A stretch of 64,000 nt of DNA from Isoetes taiwanensis (lineage: Eukaryota; Streptophyta; Lycopodiopsida; Isoetales; Isoetaceae): NCBI GenBank assembly GCA_021234155.1, contig JAJEKV010000156.1, positions 744,001 to 808,000 on the forward strand, written 5' to 3'. This document shows, piece by piece, positions 1 to 10,575 of the stretch. Position 1 is the stretch's first letter. Each line of letters starts with the position of its first letter. The notes under the pieces were generated by a model. The model was given only the letters and a program-made list of their open reading frames with translations. It had not been told where the DNA came from and searched no databases. A program made the translations under genes and the position numbers.

Positions 1-1461
1 ACAAAACGCGGATGGTTCCGAAAAAAGTCGATGTTGCAAGCCAGCTGCATCTATCCCCGAAAAAAAAAAGGGTAAGATCCAAAATGAAACACAGATACTG
101 GAACGGATCCGGGATATGGCAAAAGGGCAACCAAGTTGATTTATCTGCAAAAATGTTAGGATAAAAAATGAAATCTAGATGGTTTTCTTCCGGTCCTGGA
201 TTACCTCAACCGCAGCATCCACGACAACATCGACCGTGACCGAACCTTTGCAAATCATTTACAAAGGCATTATTGCCGAGGGAAAAATGGCGAAAATAGC
301 TGGGTCTTTGTATTCGAATCAAAGGTAGAGTAGTGGCGATCACCGAAATCCCTGCTGAACTGTATAATCCAGCTTGCAATCTGCGCTTCCACGAGCTCTC
401 CCATACTCAAAACTTGCCGCGCCAGGGTCAGGCATAGGCGAAAGGGGCTCGCCAGCTAAAACTTGATGCACTATGGCTACGGCTATCGAATCGAGCTTGC
501 TTCATATGCAGATGCGATGGAATCCAAAGCTCAAGGTCAAAGTTCGGAACAAAGCTCAGGGCATGCCGGATTGGTTGGAGCTTAAGCAAAACGCCATTTG
601 ACAGGACCAAGGGCGCAGGAGCTCACTGGAGCTTGGCTATGGCGGTGCAAGATTTTCTTTGTTGACGACAGGTCACACGCAAAGCCACACTTAGATTTCG
701 TCATTTTTTTATAAATCTCTATTTTTTGCTTCCAGAAAAACGTGTCGGTTTTAGAAGGAGGTATCAACTATGAATATTCCAAAAGCATCTTGCCTGTAAT
801 GTCTATATATGTTAGAAAGATATATTATACTGTAGCCTTTTTATTAACATGTGATGTCTATGGCTTAAACAACACGTTATGTAATTATACATACAAAAAA
901 AAAAAATCCAGTCATAGATAGATGTGCTATGGCATAGAAAATAAGAAATGTTATAGGTATATGTGGTATACATAAACAAAAATGCTATCAGTTAGATACA
1001 TCATATACTTAAGACGCAAAAAACTATAGATATCCATAGACAAATATGGTATAACATAAAAAACATGCTATCTATATCTTGAATGATAAACACTAAAGCC
1101 TTAAGAAAAGGAAGTGATTGAAGAAGTACAAGAAGGGACTTGGAACCTCAGGCGGATATATTCCACCATTGAGTTTTGTATACATTACTATCTAAGAAAA
1201 GACGTAGAAAGATGAAAGTTAGTTTCCTAATCTACATATACAAAATGGAAAGTGGGTTGTCATTGATGAAAGACAATTTTGGTGATGCCATGCGGCAAAA
1301 TTCATTAATGTGGAATGGAAGTAGGGGCATGGATTTCACTGAACCGGTCGACAAAAAGGCAACAGTTGTAATGTTGTTGCGAGAACAGATCTTTTTCTTG
1401 GCTCCCAACCTACCATTTTGTAGGGGAACAGAGTTTAGGGCTCCCTTCCCACAATTGCGGC
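1..1461. other. Unassigned AT-rich intergenic sequence
   Basis: No coding region, RNA gene or mobile-element motif is recognised here on either strand. Short open frames exist (for example 428-610 minus and 1176-1505 plus), but they lack family motifs and splice context and look like chance frames. Confidence 0.5.
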
Positions 1462-1956
1462 GTATCAATGAAGTGAGCCCACTTGATACATTACTTCGTG
1501 GTTAAGGCACGTTTTGCCACCACAAGCTTTTGAACAGATGGGTGCCATGTAGGCTGTCTGATAGGGTGTGTAATGGCGGAGTGACATCATGACATTATAA
1601 TAATCAATACAAAGTTTATACTTAGGTGAAAGTTACCTACATATAAATTCTACTAGTTTTTAGAAAATACAAAGGAAATTCTAAGGGCTTTTTAGTATCT
1701 GGTGAACAATGAAGGGTAAAAACAAATACCAAAAAGCCCTTAGAATTTCCCCTATTTAGAATTGATGTAGGTAACTTTCACCTAAGTTTAAACTTTCTCG
1801 AAAGCAACAAGTATATAGATTATTAAAATGCCGGATGTCGCCAATAGACATCCTATCTGACAGTCTACGTGACATGAATTGGTTCAAAAGCTTGTGGTGA
1901 CTAGAAATGCCTTAACCACGAAGGAATGCGATCAAGTGGGCTCACTTTGTTGATAA
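1462..1956. mobile_element. Foldback / MITE-like element with long inverted arms
   Basis: The left arm (about 1462-1700) and right arm (about 1725-1956) are imperfect inverted repeats over roughly 230 bp each. Matching blocks include GTGAGCCCACTTGAT (1474-1488) with its complement near 1930-1945, TTCGTGGTTAAGGCA with its complement near 1908-1922, and AGGTGAAAGTTACCTACAT (1624-1642) with its complement near 1764-1783. The innermost stem (1673-1700 against 1730-1755) leaves a loop of about 25 bp. No protein is encoded and no clear target-site duplication was found. A foldback element or long-TIR MITE is the simplest reading. It ends about 225 bp upstream of the AOX TATA box, so it could influence that promoter. 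Confidence 0.7.
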
Positions 1957-2180
1957 GTATATATTTATACAACTATTGAAGGGAAGTATTTTCTAATTTG
2001 CTTTGGTTGTCTCCTATCTTTTATTTCTTAACGGAATGGCGGTAAGAAAAAGCACACATTGGCGGTAAGAAAAAGCACCCATGTGCTCAAATATGAAAAG
2101 AAAGCTCCTAAGAAGCACCAAAAGAAACTTGTGAAGGAGGTTATTTTCGTGGAGAATTGAGAAAAGAAGAAAATAAAAAA

Positions 2181-2187
2181 TATAAAT
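2181..2187 (+). promoter_or_regulatory. Probable TATA box of the AOX gene
   Basis: TATAAAT lies in an A-rich stretch 46 nt before the first in-frame ATG at 2233. That spacing predicts transcription starting near 2210 and a very short 5' leader. This is a motif and position argument only. Confidence 0.5.
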
Positions 2188-2232
2188 AGCCCAAAGTTCC
2201 AACAAGAATAACAGTTCCGCATATATTCATAC

Positions 2233-3891
2233 ATGATACATCCCTACATTGCCATGAGTATGATACAGACATTGAAGACAGCAGGGCGCCTTGCTTTAGT
2301 CAGGGAGTCCAAATTTAGATTGCTTCCAAGTGTGTTTGCTGATTCTCAGAATCATTTTCCCTGCAGTCAGCTTTCTTCTTTTCGATCCAACACCACAACT
2401 GCAGATGCACCAGTCCAAAAGCAAATTAGCGACCCTAGTGTCGCCAAAGAGGCCAATTATTGGGGTATTCCTGTGGAGAAATCGCTCGAAAATCACTGGC
2501 CCTGGAATTGCTTCAAGGTATTCTCTTAAATTTATGCTTTGACTCTCTTATTTCATAATCACATCTGCAAGTTTTGCTCTTAAGAGTCTTGAATGATGCA
2601 TAAAATTCCTTATAACCATATTAATGTCGTTTCAGCCTTCAGATTCTTACAAGGCAGATGTAAGCATTAACCTAGAAAGGCACAAGGTACCAGAATGCTT
2701 GAGTGACAAGATAGCATACTATGGAGTGAAGGCCATGAGGGTTCCAACAGACATATTTTTTAGGGTAAGAACAGATATAACCTTTTATAATGATTAAGTG
2801 CATATTACAGCAAATTAGGACTAAGACTCTCTGTTCCAAAACTTCTTTTTCATGCTAGAAATATCAAAAGTCAGTGCAGATCCATTAAGGTCTCTTTTTT
2901 ATGTTAGAAATGTCTGAAATGAGCTAACTCTCCTTCATTTTAATGCAGAAACGTTATGGCTGCAGAGCCATGATGCTTGAGACAGTAGCTGCAGTTCCAG
3001 GAATGGTAAGTGGCATGATTTTGCACTGCAGATCCTTAAGAAAATTTGAGCACAGTGGAGGATGGATTAAAGCCCTGTTAGAAGAGGCAGAAAATGAAAG
3101 AATGCATCTCATGACCTTCATGGAAGTGTCTGAGCCAAAATGGTATGAAAGGGCCCTTGTGTTTACAGTGCAGGGAGTTTTCTTCAATGCCTACTTCCTG
3201 TTGTATTTGGTGTCTCCGCGCATTGCGCATAGGATGGTTGGATATCTGGAAGAAGAAGCTATCTATTCTTATACTCAATTCTTGAAGGAAATTGACAAGG
3301 GAAATATTGAAAATGTTCCTGCTCCTGCCATAGCCATTGACTACTGGAGGCTACCTGCTGATGCTACTCTTCGAGATGTGGTTACTGTTGTTCGTGCAGA
3401 TGAGGCTCACCACAGAGATGTCAACCATTTTGCATCTGTAAGAAAACAACTGAACATTTTTAGGAACAAAAAACCAAAAAAGCAAAGCCATTCATACACT
3501 TCGATGCAACCTTACTACACTAAAGCTTCCATGAAAAAGGAAAAGACGGGAAAGCAGTAGAAAATAGCAAAATTGATAACCTAAATAGCATAGCTCATAA
3601 TCTTCCTCAAAACGGTTCATAAACCTCGAACAACTTGTTAAAAGAGAAAAAGATGAAGACGAACAAGGACAATAGAAAAAAACGAAGAAATTCATAACTA
3701 GAGAGATTGTTCCACGGCATAGCCATAAGTAAATAATCCGTCCTTACAAATATTAGAATAAAGAAGGAAAGCCTTATTTCAGTACCACATAAAAGTGTTC
3801 GAACTAGTCTAACATATGATTTTATTTGTAGGATATTCATAGCCATGGGAAACAACTCAAAGAAGCTCCAGCCCCTATTGGTTACCATTGA
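2233..3891 (+). CDS. AOX: Mitochondrial alternative oxidase (ubiquinol oxidase), four exons
   Basis: Alternative oxidase takes electrons from ubiquinol and reduces oxygen to water in the inner mitochondrial membrane without pumping protons. Exons: 2233-2517, 2636-2764, 2949-3437 and 3832-3891 (stop TGA 3889-3891), all with GT-AG introns. Sizes 129, 489 and 57+3 nt for exons 2-4 are the conserved plant AOX sizes. The 320-residue product starts with a basic, Ser-rich presequence (about 1-60), then WNCF with regulatory CysI at 93 and YGCR with CysII at 143. Di-iron ligands are all present: E149 (LETVAAV), E188 and H191 (NERMH), E239 (LEEEAIYS), E290 and H293 (ADEAHHRD). The C-terminus EAPAPIGYH is canonical. 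ATGs at 2254 and 2260 are alternative starts that would shorten only the targeting peptide. Both regulatory cysteines suggest control by disulfide formation and by 2-oxo acids. Nothing looks broken; no AOX1 versus AOX2 subtype is assigned. Confidence 0.95.
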
Positions 3892-5019
3892 CTTGAATAA
3901 GAGATTTACAAAGAAAGACTTTTATTGCTTTTATGTTCCACCAGTTTAAAAGCATTTTAAAGTATTGTTTTCAAAAGGATGTATCAATCTGATTTATCAT
4001 TTGTGTGTGTTGTTAGTTTTCAAAGTTTGTGGTGGAAAGCCAAAAAGTTGAAATGATCGATGACATTTTCTTATTTAACTTCCCATTTTTTTGAGGGGCA
4101 AACCTTAGAGTGGAGAAACAACATAAATGTCGAATTGATTTCATTATAAGATGATGGTTTTCTTGGTTAGAACATGACAGTTGCTTGGTCAAGCACAAAA
4201 ACACAAAGACATGTAATGGACTAGGGCAAGGCATTTTTGCACAAGTTAATCAAACAATTGATGTTTGATATGGAGAATGATTTATACATGTTCTTTTTCT
4301 TTGGTGGGCACTCCTCATATTAGATAATAATGGACATTTTGGGATATTAATTGTAATTTTGTAGTGAAAATTCGCTAAATTGATGCTTGAGCCCACTCCT
4401 ACTTGCCAAAAAAGCCACTTTGACAAGGGCAGGGGTTCAACTCCCCTCAATGAAAATTTGCAATGTAAGATACAACATAAACTCCCCTCAATGAAAATTT
4501 GCAATGTAAGATACAACATAAACATGCTTACCGTACCTTAGCATCTTAAATTTAATGTGTCTTTGGATGAATGAACCTTTGGGATTATGGGGATTGAACA
4601 AGTTCAATTGCATGATTTAAGAAGGGAATACCTAGTTTCTAGATTGGCTCCTTTCAAGGAACAATTAGTTAATCAAAGAAGTCAATTTTGGATCTTTTGT
4701 CATATTCTTGGCATATTTGAAACTCTTAGGTTTGTAATCTTATTTTAGCAGGCTTGCCTAACCCCCCACAACAATCCATGCCATTACATCATGCTAAAAA
4801 TGATGTGGCATGATCCCATCCTGGAAAATTAGAAATTCCCCGAACTTTGTCTTCGATAGTTACCAGATTGTTTTTCTTTCCTCCTACGATTATTTGCCAC
4901 GATTTAGAATGTTATATGGCAGCTCCTGGATATCTAGACATTCGCTTGTCTCATAATCTGTTGATAGATTCTTTCTTTTGTTGACTTGGATTCGACCTCT
5001 AACGTATTTGAAGACACAC
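3892..5019. other. AOX 3' flank and unassigned intergenic sequence
   Basis: An AATAAG signal near 3896 could serve AOX 3' end formation. Apart from the 41-bp tandem duplication listed separately, nothing recognisable was seen in this AT-rich stretch. Confidence 0.45.
4439..4520 (+). repeat. Exact 41-bp tandem duplication next to a tRNA-like B box
   Basis: Two identical 41-bp units (4439-4479 and 4480-4520) begin AACTCCCCTCAATG and end TACAACATA. The first unit starts inside GGGGTTCAACTCCCC (4433-4446), a tRNA T-arm-like palindrome that matches the RNA polymerase III B-box consensus. A decayed tRNA-derived SINE is possible; no convincing A box was found. Confidence 0.6.
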
Positions 5020-5024
5020 AAAAC
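5020..5024. repeat. Left target-site duplication of copia element (AAAAC)
   Basis: AAAAC directly precedes the left LTR and is repeated at 9777-9781 directly after the right LTR. Confidence 0.85.
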
Positions 5025-5234
5025 TGTGAAGATATCAAGTGAAGATCTCAGCCACTCATCATGATGGCATATTCTGATGTAGAATAACAAGTAGAAGTCC
5101 TAGATGTCGATTGAGCTCAGTCGTGTCGTTTGGAGTCAGTTATGTTGTCTGTTCTATTCTATTATGAATATACGGAGTCTGCTATTGTCTAATCATGTGT
5201 TCTCTTTCTAGTTCTATATCTTTACATGTTTATA
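5025..5234 (+). repeat. 5' LTR of copia element
   Basis: It begins TGTGAAGATATCAAGTG and ends CATGTTTATA, so its termini are TG...TA rather than the usual TG...CA. It matches 9567-9776 over its full length with about six substitutions. Confidence 0.92.
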
Positions 5235-5246
5235 TGGTATCAGAGC
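5235..5246 (+). other. Copia primer binding site (initiator tRNA-Met type)
   Basis: TGGTATCAGAGC immediately follows the 5' LTR. This is the standard plant Ty1/copia primer site, complementary to the 3' end of initiator methionine tRNA. Confidence 0.93.
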
Positions 5247-5604
5247 TTACCGTGACGAACCTGGGCCCTGAATTCGGCTGCTGTTGAAGCAAACAAAATC
5301 GTTTTCAGTGGGAGCATAGAAGACTAACCCTAAAAACGTGGCAATCAGAGGAAGAGGGCGAAGGACAGCATGCCGAATCATAGAAGAAATCAACAATGTA
5401 GAATGGAGAAGGAGAGGAGAATTCAACGGGCCATATTGCGGGTGAACAGAAGACTTGCAATTCGGAAGAGAATTTCACAGAAGAACAGCAAAAATAGTGT
5501 CTTCAATTGCCTAAGAAGAATCATCTATCTATGAAGAAACCTTTCCGGCTCAGAAGATTTGTGAAGAGGTGTGAAGAAACTTTTCCCATCAACGATTTCT
5601 TCAA

Positions 5605-6045
5605 ATGGCCTCGTCAAACCAAGGTGTGGATAAATTAGTTGAAAACTTTTTAGAGAAGTTTACAGGAGATAATTTCCGTACTTGGTCAATTAAACTTCAA
5701 TTGCTGCTCATGAGAGAAGGGACTTGGGCTGTGGTAGAAGGGACTGATGCCAAGCCCGTAGATGAGCAACAGATTCTGCAAAATTGGTTGAATGGCAAGC
5801 AAGAGACAGAAAGGCCATTACCACAATAGGATTAGCACTTGGAGAGGAGTATGTTCATCTCTTGAACATAAAAGGAGACACAAAGCAGAATTAGGAAGCA
5901 TTACATAATGCATTTGGTGGAACAGGGAAAACATGTGAACTGGCACTTAAGCAGCAGTATTTTGGGATGGAGATGGAGGCAGAAGAAACCATTCCAGAAT
6001 TTGTAAGCAGGATGAGGTGTCTTAATGTGCAGCTTGAAGACAGAT
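5605..6045 (+). pseudogene. Copia gag remnant lacking the zinc knuckle
   Basis: The frame opens at ATG 5605 (MASSNQGVDKLVENF) and contains the copia gag pattern FTGDNFRTWSIKLQLLL, then stops at 5827. Gag-like sequence continues in other frames (AFGGTGKTCELALKQQY near 5910; ETIPEFVSRMRCL near 5985). It then runs straight into protease near 6050. The CCHC knuckle that normally separates gag from protease is not seen, so the C-terminal part of gag appears deleted. Confidence 0.8.
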
Positions 6046-7515
6046 GACAGATTCTTTATGGCAAGAGAAGTCTCTTTTGGTGGCCTATGCAGGTTGATTT
6101 GGCTGGATTCTGGAGCATCTTTATATATGTCACCTGCCACAGAATTGTTTCATACCTTAGAAATGCTACCAGCGGGAAGAAGAGTTTATATTGGTGATGA
6201 CACCTATCATGAGATCGCTGGAAGAGGAAGTATGATGGTGCAGGTGCAATCAGGAGATATGCGGATTGAGAGTGTGTATTATGTGCCTGGTATCACACAA
6301 ACTCTATTATCAGTGGGGAAGATCGCTGATGCAGGCCACTCCATTACCTTTCATTCACATAAGTGCTATATTTATGATGAGGAAGGCAGCCAAGTTGCAA
6401 CAGGCACACGCGAGGATGGGTTGTATAAGTTAGATGCAAGAGTCAAAGTTCCAGCTAGAGCTCTTGTCATCCGAGAGAAGGATTATTCTTTGCAACTGTG
6501 GCACAATCGAATGGGGCATCCCCACATTCAAGCCCTTGTGAAATTAAAGAATGAACAAATGGCAGAGGGTATTCACTTCATGGCGAGCAGTAGGTTGGAG
6601 TTGTGAGCCATGTGTTCTTGGAAAGCATCACCGACATCCTTTCCCATGAGTGTGAGAGCGAAGCAGCCTTTGGAGATAATCCATACGGATATATGTGGTC
6701 CCATGCAAACCTTGACCTTCAGCAGGAAGTCTTTCATGATAACATTCATTGATGATTACTCGAGATATGTTAGTGTATATCTCCTTGGTCGAAAATCCCA
6801 AGCACTTGCATGTTTTTGAGAGTACAAGGCTGCAGTAGAGAATAGAATAGAATAGAATATGATTTTATCGTCCACGGAGACCGACTGGCCTATGGGACCC
6901 AGAGAGGAGCACCAGTTATGTCATCAAAGTGTTGCGAAGCGATAACGGTGGTGAGTTTCAATCTGGTGCATTTAGTCAATTTTGTAGAGAAGCAGGCATA
7001 TTGCAGCAGTTCACCACCCCATATACACCTCAACAAAATGGGGTTGCGGAGCGAATGAATCATGCTTTGATGAAGAGTGCCCGCAGCATGTTGAATTTGG
7101 CTGGCATGCCCAAGCACTTTTGGGGGGAAGCTGTGATGACTGCAGCATATTTGTGCAACAGGCTGCCTACTTCTGCAGTGAATGGTCTCACACCATACGA
7201 AAGTTGGTTTGCCAAGAAGCCTACTTTGCAACATATCCGAATTTTTGGATGTGTTGCTTATGTCCATGTTCCAGATGAGAAAAGGAAGAAACTTGATGAT
7301 AAGAGTATGAAGACTGTGCTAGTTGGTTACTCGTTGGAGTATAAGGCTTACAGGTTATACCATTTGCAAGGCTGAACAATCATCATCAGCCGTGATGTGA
7401 TCTTCAATGAAGCTATGCTTTGTAATGGTGTAATCAATTTGGCTGCTGCTCAAGGGCATTTAATCTCCCGTGTGGTTGACTTCAGTATCATTGATGACTA
7501 GTTTGGGGCAGCAGA
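6046..7515 (+). pseudogene. Copia protease and integrase, broken
   Basis: The protease motif LDSGASLYM lies at 6103-6129 (catalytic Asp codon 6106-6108). The pre-integrase domain has LWHNRMGHPH (from about 6498), and its Cys pair CEPC is in another frame after a one-base shift near 6600. Integrase core: HTDICGP (about 6685), SDNGGEF (about 6939) and NGVAERMN (about 7038) supply the D, D and E residues. A ~70-bp LINE 3' end (6837-6907) interrupts the core between the two Asp residues. The integrase tail runs to a stop at 7372 and further in another frame. Confidence 0.88.
6837..6907 (-). mobile_element. Very short LINE 3'-end insertion inside copia integrase
   Basis: Read on the minus strand it is CTGGGTCCCATAGG, then GTCTCCGTGGACGATAAAA, then TTCTATTCTATTC. 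This matches the 3' end of the LINE at 26419-28761 (28690-28740). The copia reading on either side (EYKAAVEN, then VIKVLRSDNGGEF) is continuous once it is removed, so it is a separate, later insertion of a heavily 5'-truncated LINE copy. Confidence 0.82.
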
Positions 7516-8830
7516 CTCCATGCCCATATTTAGTAGTGCAGCATGGCCAAGTATGTCAGTAGGACCAAGTACTTCAGCAGGCCCAAACATTTCAGAAAGT
7601 ACAAGTTCTTTAACAGGTCCAAGTAACCATCCAACCCATGAAGAAGATAGTCCAGAAGGGTCTCAGCCTGAGCAGAATTTAGCAGATCAGATTTTGGACA
7701 TTGAAGAAGTACCTGGGCGAGTTCCATCTCCTCCTCGTCCTCATCCTTACACCCATCGTCATAGAGTGCCGGATCCAAGTCCAATTAGACCAAATCGTGG
7801 AGCCACAAGATCTGGTCGCATAAGTTATCTTTCCAAGAAGGCTCTTGAATCACAAGCAAGTCCAGGACCCAGTCACAAGCGAGCTCGTGGATTCCTAGTG
7901 ATTGGAAATGAGGAAGTAACTGAGCCAAGAACAGTTCGTGAAGCTTTGACAGGTCCATATGCTGCAAAATGGCAGCAAGCAATGGAGGTGGAATATGCAT
8001 CCATAATGAAGAATGAAGTATGGGAATTGGTGCAGTTACCTCCCCATAGACGTGTGGTGAGTACAAAATAGTTATTTCAAATCAAGCGCAGTGCTTCTGG
8101 AGAGATTGAGCGGTTTAAGGCCAGATTTGTAGCCCGAGTATTTTCACAGATTGAAGGTGTGGATTTCCATGAGACGTTTTCACCGGTTGTCACCATGGCC
8201 TCCATCCGCACCTTAATGGCTTTGGCAGTGCAAATGAACTTGGAAATTCATCAAATGGACGTCAAGACGGCTTTCTTGAATGGGCAGCTCAATGAAGAAG
8301 TATATATTTCACAACCAGAAGGATTCGTGATAGCAGGTCAAGAACATTTGGTATGCCGCTTGCATAAGTCTCTTTACGGGCTGCGTCAATCTCCTCGTGC
8401 CTGGTATGAACGCATACACACCTTCTTTACCTCTCTTGGTTTTGTAAGCAATGAAGCGGATGGCAATGTGTATGTTAAAGAAGTGGGAGATCTCTTTGTT
8501 CAAGCAGCCCTATATGTAGACGATTGTATCCTGTTATCCAATAATATAGAGGCCTTGGCGCGTGTGAAGCAGCAACTCTCTCAAGAATTTGAGATGACAG
8601 ATATGGGAGCCATCCATTATTGTCTTGGGATCCAAATTATCAGGGTTAGAGCAGCAGGCTGGCTGAAATTGGTACAAGCGCAGTATGTTGAAGTTGTTCT
8701 TGCACGCTATGGTATGGCAGATTGTAATCCAGTCACCACACCCATGGAGACCAGTACGCTCACCAAAGAGGTGTCCCCAAGCCGAAGAAGAGAAGGCACT
8801 TATGCAATTTGTGCCTTATCAAAGTGATGT
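7516..8830 (+). pseudogene. Copia linker and reverse transcriptase, broken
   Basis: A Ser/Pro-rich linker (7520-7850) leads into the RT start (EPRTVREALTGPYAAKWQQA, about 7922-7980). A stop at 8069-8071 interrupts it. RT continues with HQMDVKTAFLNGQLNEEVY (about 8250) and the catalytic YVDD at 8513-8524, then MTDMGAIHYCLGIQ. A frameshift near 8800 joins to the RNase H frame. Confidence 0.9.
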
Positions 8831-9515
8831 TGGAAGTTTGGTTTATCTGGCTGTTTGTACTCGACCAGACATCTCCTATGCAGTGGGAGTTGTTAGTCAG
8901 TACTTAGAAAATCCGGGACACACACATTGGTTGGCTGTTAAGCGCATTCTGCGCTACCTTCAAGGCACAATGCAGTATGCCTTAGTTTATGAGCGAAGTC
9001 ACAACCCAACAATGTTTTGTCTGATGGACTACACGGATGCGGATTGGGCTGGCGATCATGATAGTAGATGCTCTACTTCCGGATATATTTTCTTCATTGG
9101 CAACTGTTTGATATCCTAGAAAAGTAAGAAGCAGTCTATCATTGCATTGTCAAGTACCGAAGCCGAATATGTTGCTGCTACATCTGCTGCTCAAGAGCTT
9201 ATGTGGTTAAGAAGATTGTTGAGCGGTCTTATGCATGATCAACCAGGCCCTACCTTGCTGCTTTGTGATAACATGAGTGCTATTGCTCTGGCACATACCT
9301 TGAAGAATCATGCCAGAACCCGACATATAGACACTCGGTTTCATTTTATTAGAGAGCAGGTTCAGCAGGGTATAATCACTCTTGAACATTGCAGTACGAG
9401 TGATATGAAGGTTGATCTTCTTACCAAGGCTTTGCCTCGTGAGAAATTTCAGTCTGATAGGGATCAGTTGAGGATCATGCAGCATGAAAAAGACCACCAG
9501 CCTGATCACGGCTGA
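8831..9515 (+). pseudogene. Copia RNase H, broken
   Basis: Typical copia RNase H sequence: YTDADWAGDHDSRCSTSGY (about 9030-9090), an in-frame stop at 9117-9119, then ALSSTEAEYVAATSAAQE (about 9147) and LCDNMSAIALAHT. The catalytic Asp-Glu-Asp motifs (DADWAG, EAEY, CDN) are present. The frame ends with a stop at 9513-9515. Confidence 0.88.
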
Positions 9516-9566
9516 GTGGGAGTGAAGCTACATCAAAAATGCAGCATGATCATGGCTGAGTGGGAG
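9503..9566 (+). repeat. Duplicated polypurine-tract block before the 3' LTR
   Basis: Two copies of GATCAYGGCTGAGTGGGAGTG (about 9503-9523 and 9548-9568) precede the LTR; the second runs into its first bases. GAGTGGGAG is the only purine-rich block at the LTR edge, so the second copy is the probable plus-strand primer and the first a duplicate. Confidence 0.65.
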
Positions 9567-9776
9567 TGTGAAGATATCAAGTGAAGATCTCAGCCACTCA
9601 TCATGATGGCATATTCTGATGTAGAATAACAAGTAGAAGTACTAGATGTCGATTGAGCTCAGTCGTGTCGTTTGGAGTCAGTTATGTTGTCTGTTCTATT
9701 CTATTTTGAATATACGAAGTCTGCTATTGTCCAATCATGTGTTCTCTCTCTAGTTCTATATCTTTGCATGTTTATA
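9567..9776 (+). repeat. 3' LTR of copia element
   Basis: This 210-bp LTR begins TGTGAAGATATC and ends GCATGTTTATA. It is followed by the right target-site duplication AAAAC at 9777-9781. Confidence 0.92.
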
Positions 9777-9781
9777 AAAAC

Positions 9782-10462
9782 TGTCTCAACACAATGTATA
9801 ACTTAGACTATCACCAGATGAGACAAGAAAAAACAACATAACGTGTCTCATTCTGGAGCAGTTCATGAACTTTCTCCCTTTTCGTATCTCACTCGGCACC
9901 ATTAAACTTGGGTAACAAAGCTTTAACAAGTTTCAATAGGTTAGATGAGGCAGAAAGGAGCTTAGTTCCTATAAGCCGTCATAAATCAGATGTTGGTGCA
10001 TGCTTTTCAGCAAGAGACTTTGATTTAGTCTTTTGATCAGCTAGATGCTGGAAAAACAGGCCTTTTCATGTTGCAATCTCGTTTTCTGTCAAGTACTGAG
10101 ATTCCATTTCGTATTTTGGAGAAGCTTCTTTAAACAGGCATATAAATGCAAAAGAAAAGAATACAGATTGTGCTGGCAATTGCAACTAATGCAAACATTG
10201 TTGCCAAGTTTCAGAGCAAGAATGATAGAGCGGGAAAGCATGCATGCTATGCTCTGGTATAGATGAAAAAATTCATAACTTAAATTCATTTCTTCATTTT
10301 ATTACTGCCACGATTATATTCCATCATTATTTTTTTTCACTAAATGCATGATTGGCAGTGGTTCTGATTACTTCCAGGCTAAAGATTTCACTTCAGCATC
10401 AAGTTCTTTGAAGCTTCTATGCGTTATCTTGTTGTCGGTATAGAAGTCAATCCCATGTGCAA
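9782..10462. other. Unassigned intergenic sequence
   Basis: No gene or repeat family is recognised. The ATG-started frame at 10045-10266 has no family motif and is probably fortuitous. Confidence 0.45.
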
Positions 10463-10575
10463 TAAGAATAGAATAGAATAGAGTAGAGTAGAGTAGAGTA
10501 GAGTAGAGTAGAGTAGAGTAGAGTAGAGTAGAGTAGAGTAGAATAGAGTTTTTATCGTCCACGAAGACGGTGCTT
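10463..10575 (-). mobile_element. LINE 3' end with expanded (CTCTA)n / (TAGAG)n microsatellite
   Basis: About 85 bp of TAGAA/TAGAG pentamers (10463-10548) is followed by TTTTTATCGTCCACGAAGACG. On the minus strand this reads CGTGGACGATAAAAA then CTCTA repeats, the terminal signature also found at 6837-6907, 28720-28761 and 43845-43917. The LINE body beyond about 25 bp is not recognisable, so this is a nearly fully truncated copy whose tail expanded. Confidence 0.7.

Larger units (their letters stand above)
5025..9776 (+). mobile_element. Complete but decayed Ty1/copia LTR retrotransposon
   Basis: This 4752-bp element has two 210-bp LTRs, a 5-bp target duplication (AAAAC), a primer binding site and polypurine tract, and gag-protease-integrase-RT-RNase H in copia order on the plus strand. 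The LTRs differ at about six positions by eye (about 97% identity), implying a fairly recent insertion. It is not autonomous: there are several stops and frameshifts (for example near 5827, 6600, 8068 and 8825), gag lacks its zinc knuckle, and a LINE fragment sits inside the integrase (6837-6907). Confidence 0.93.
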
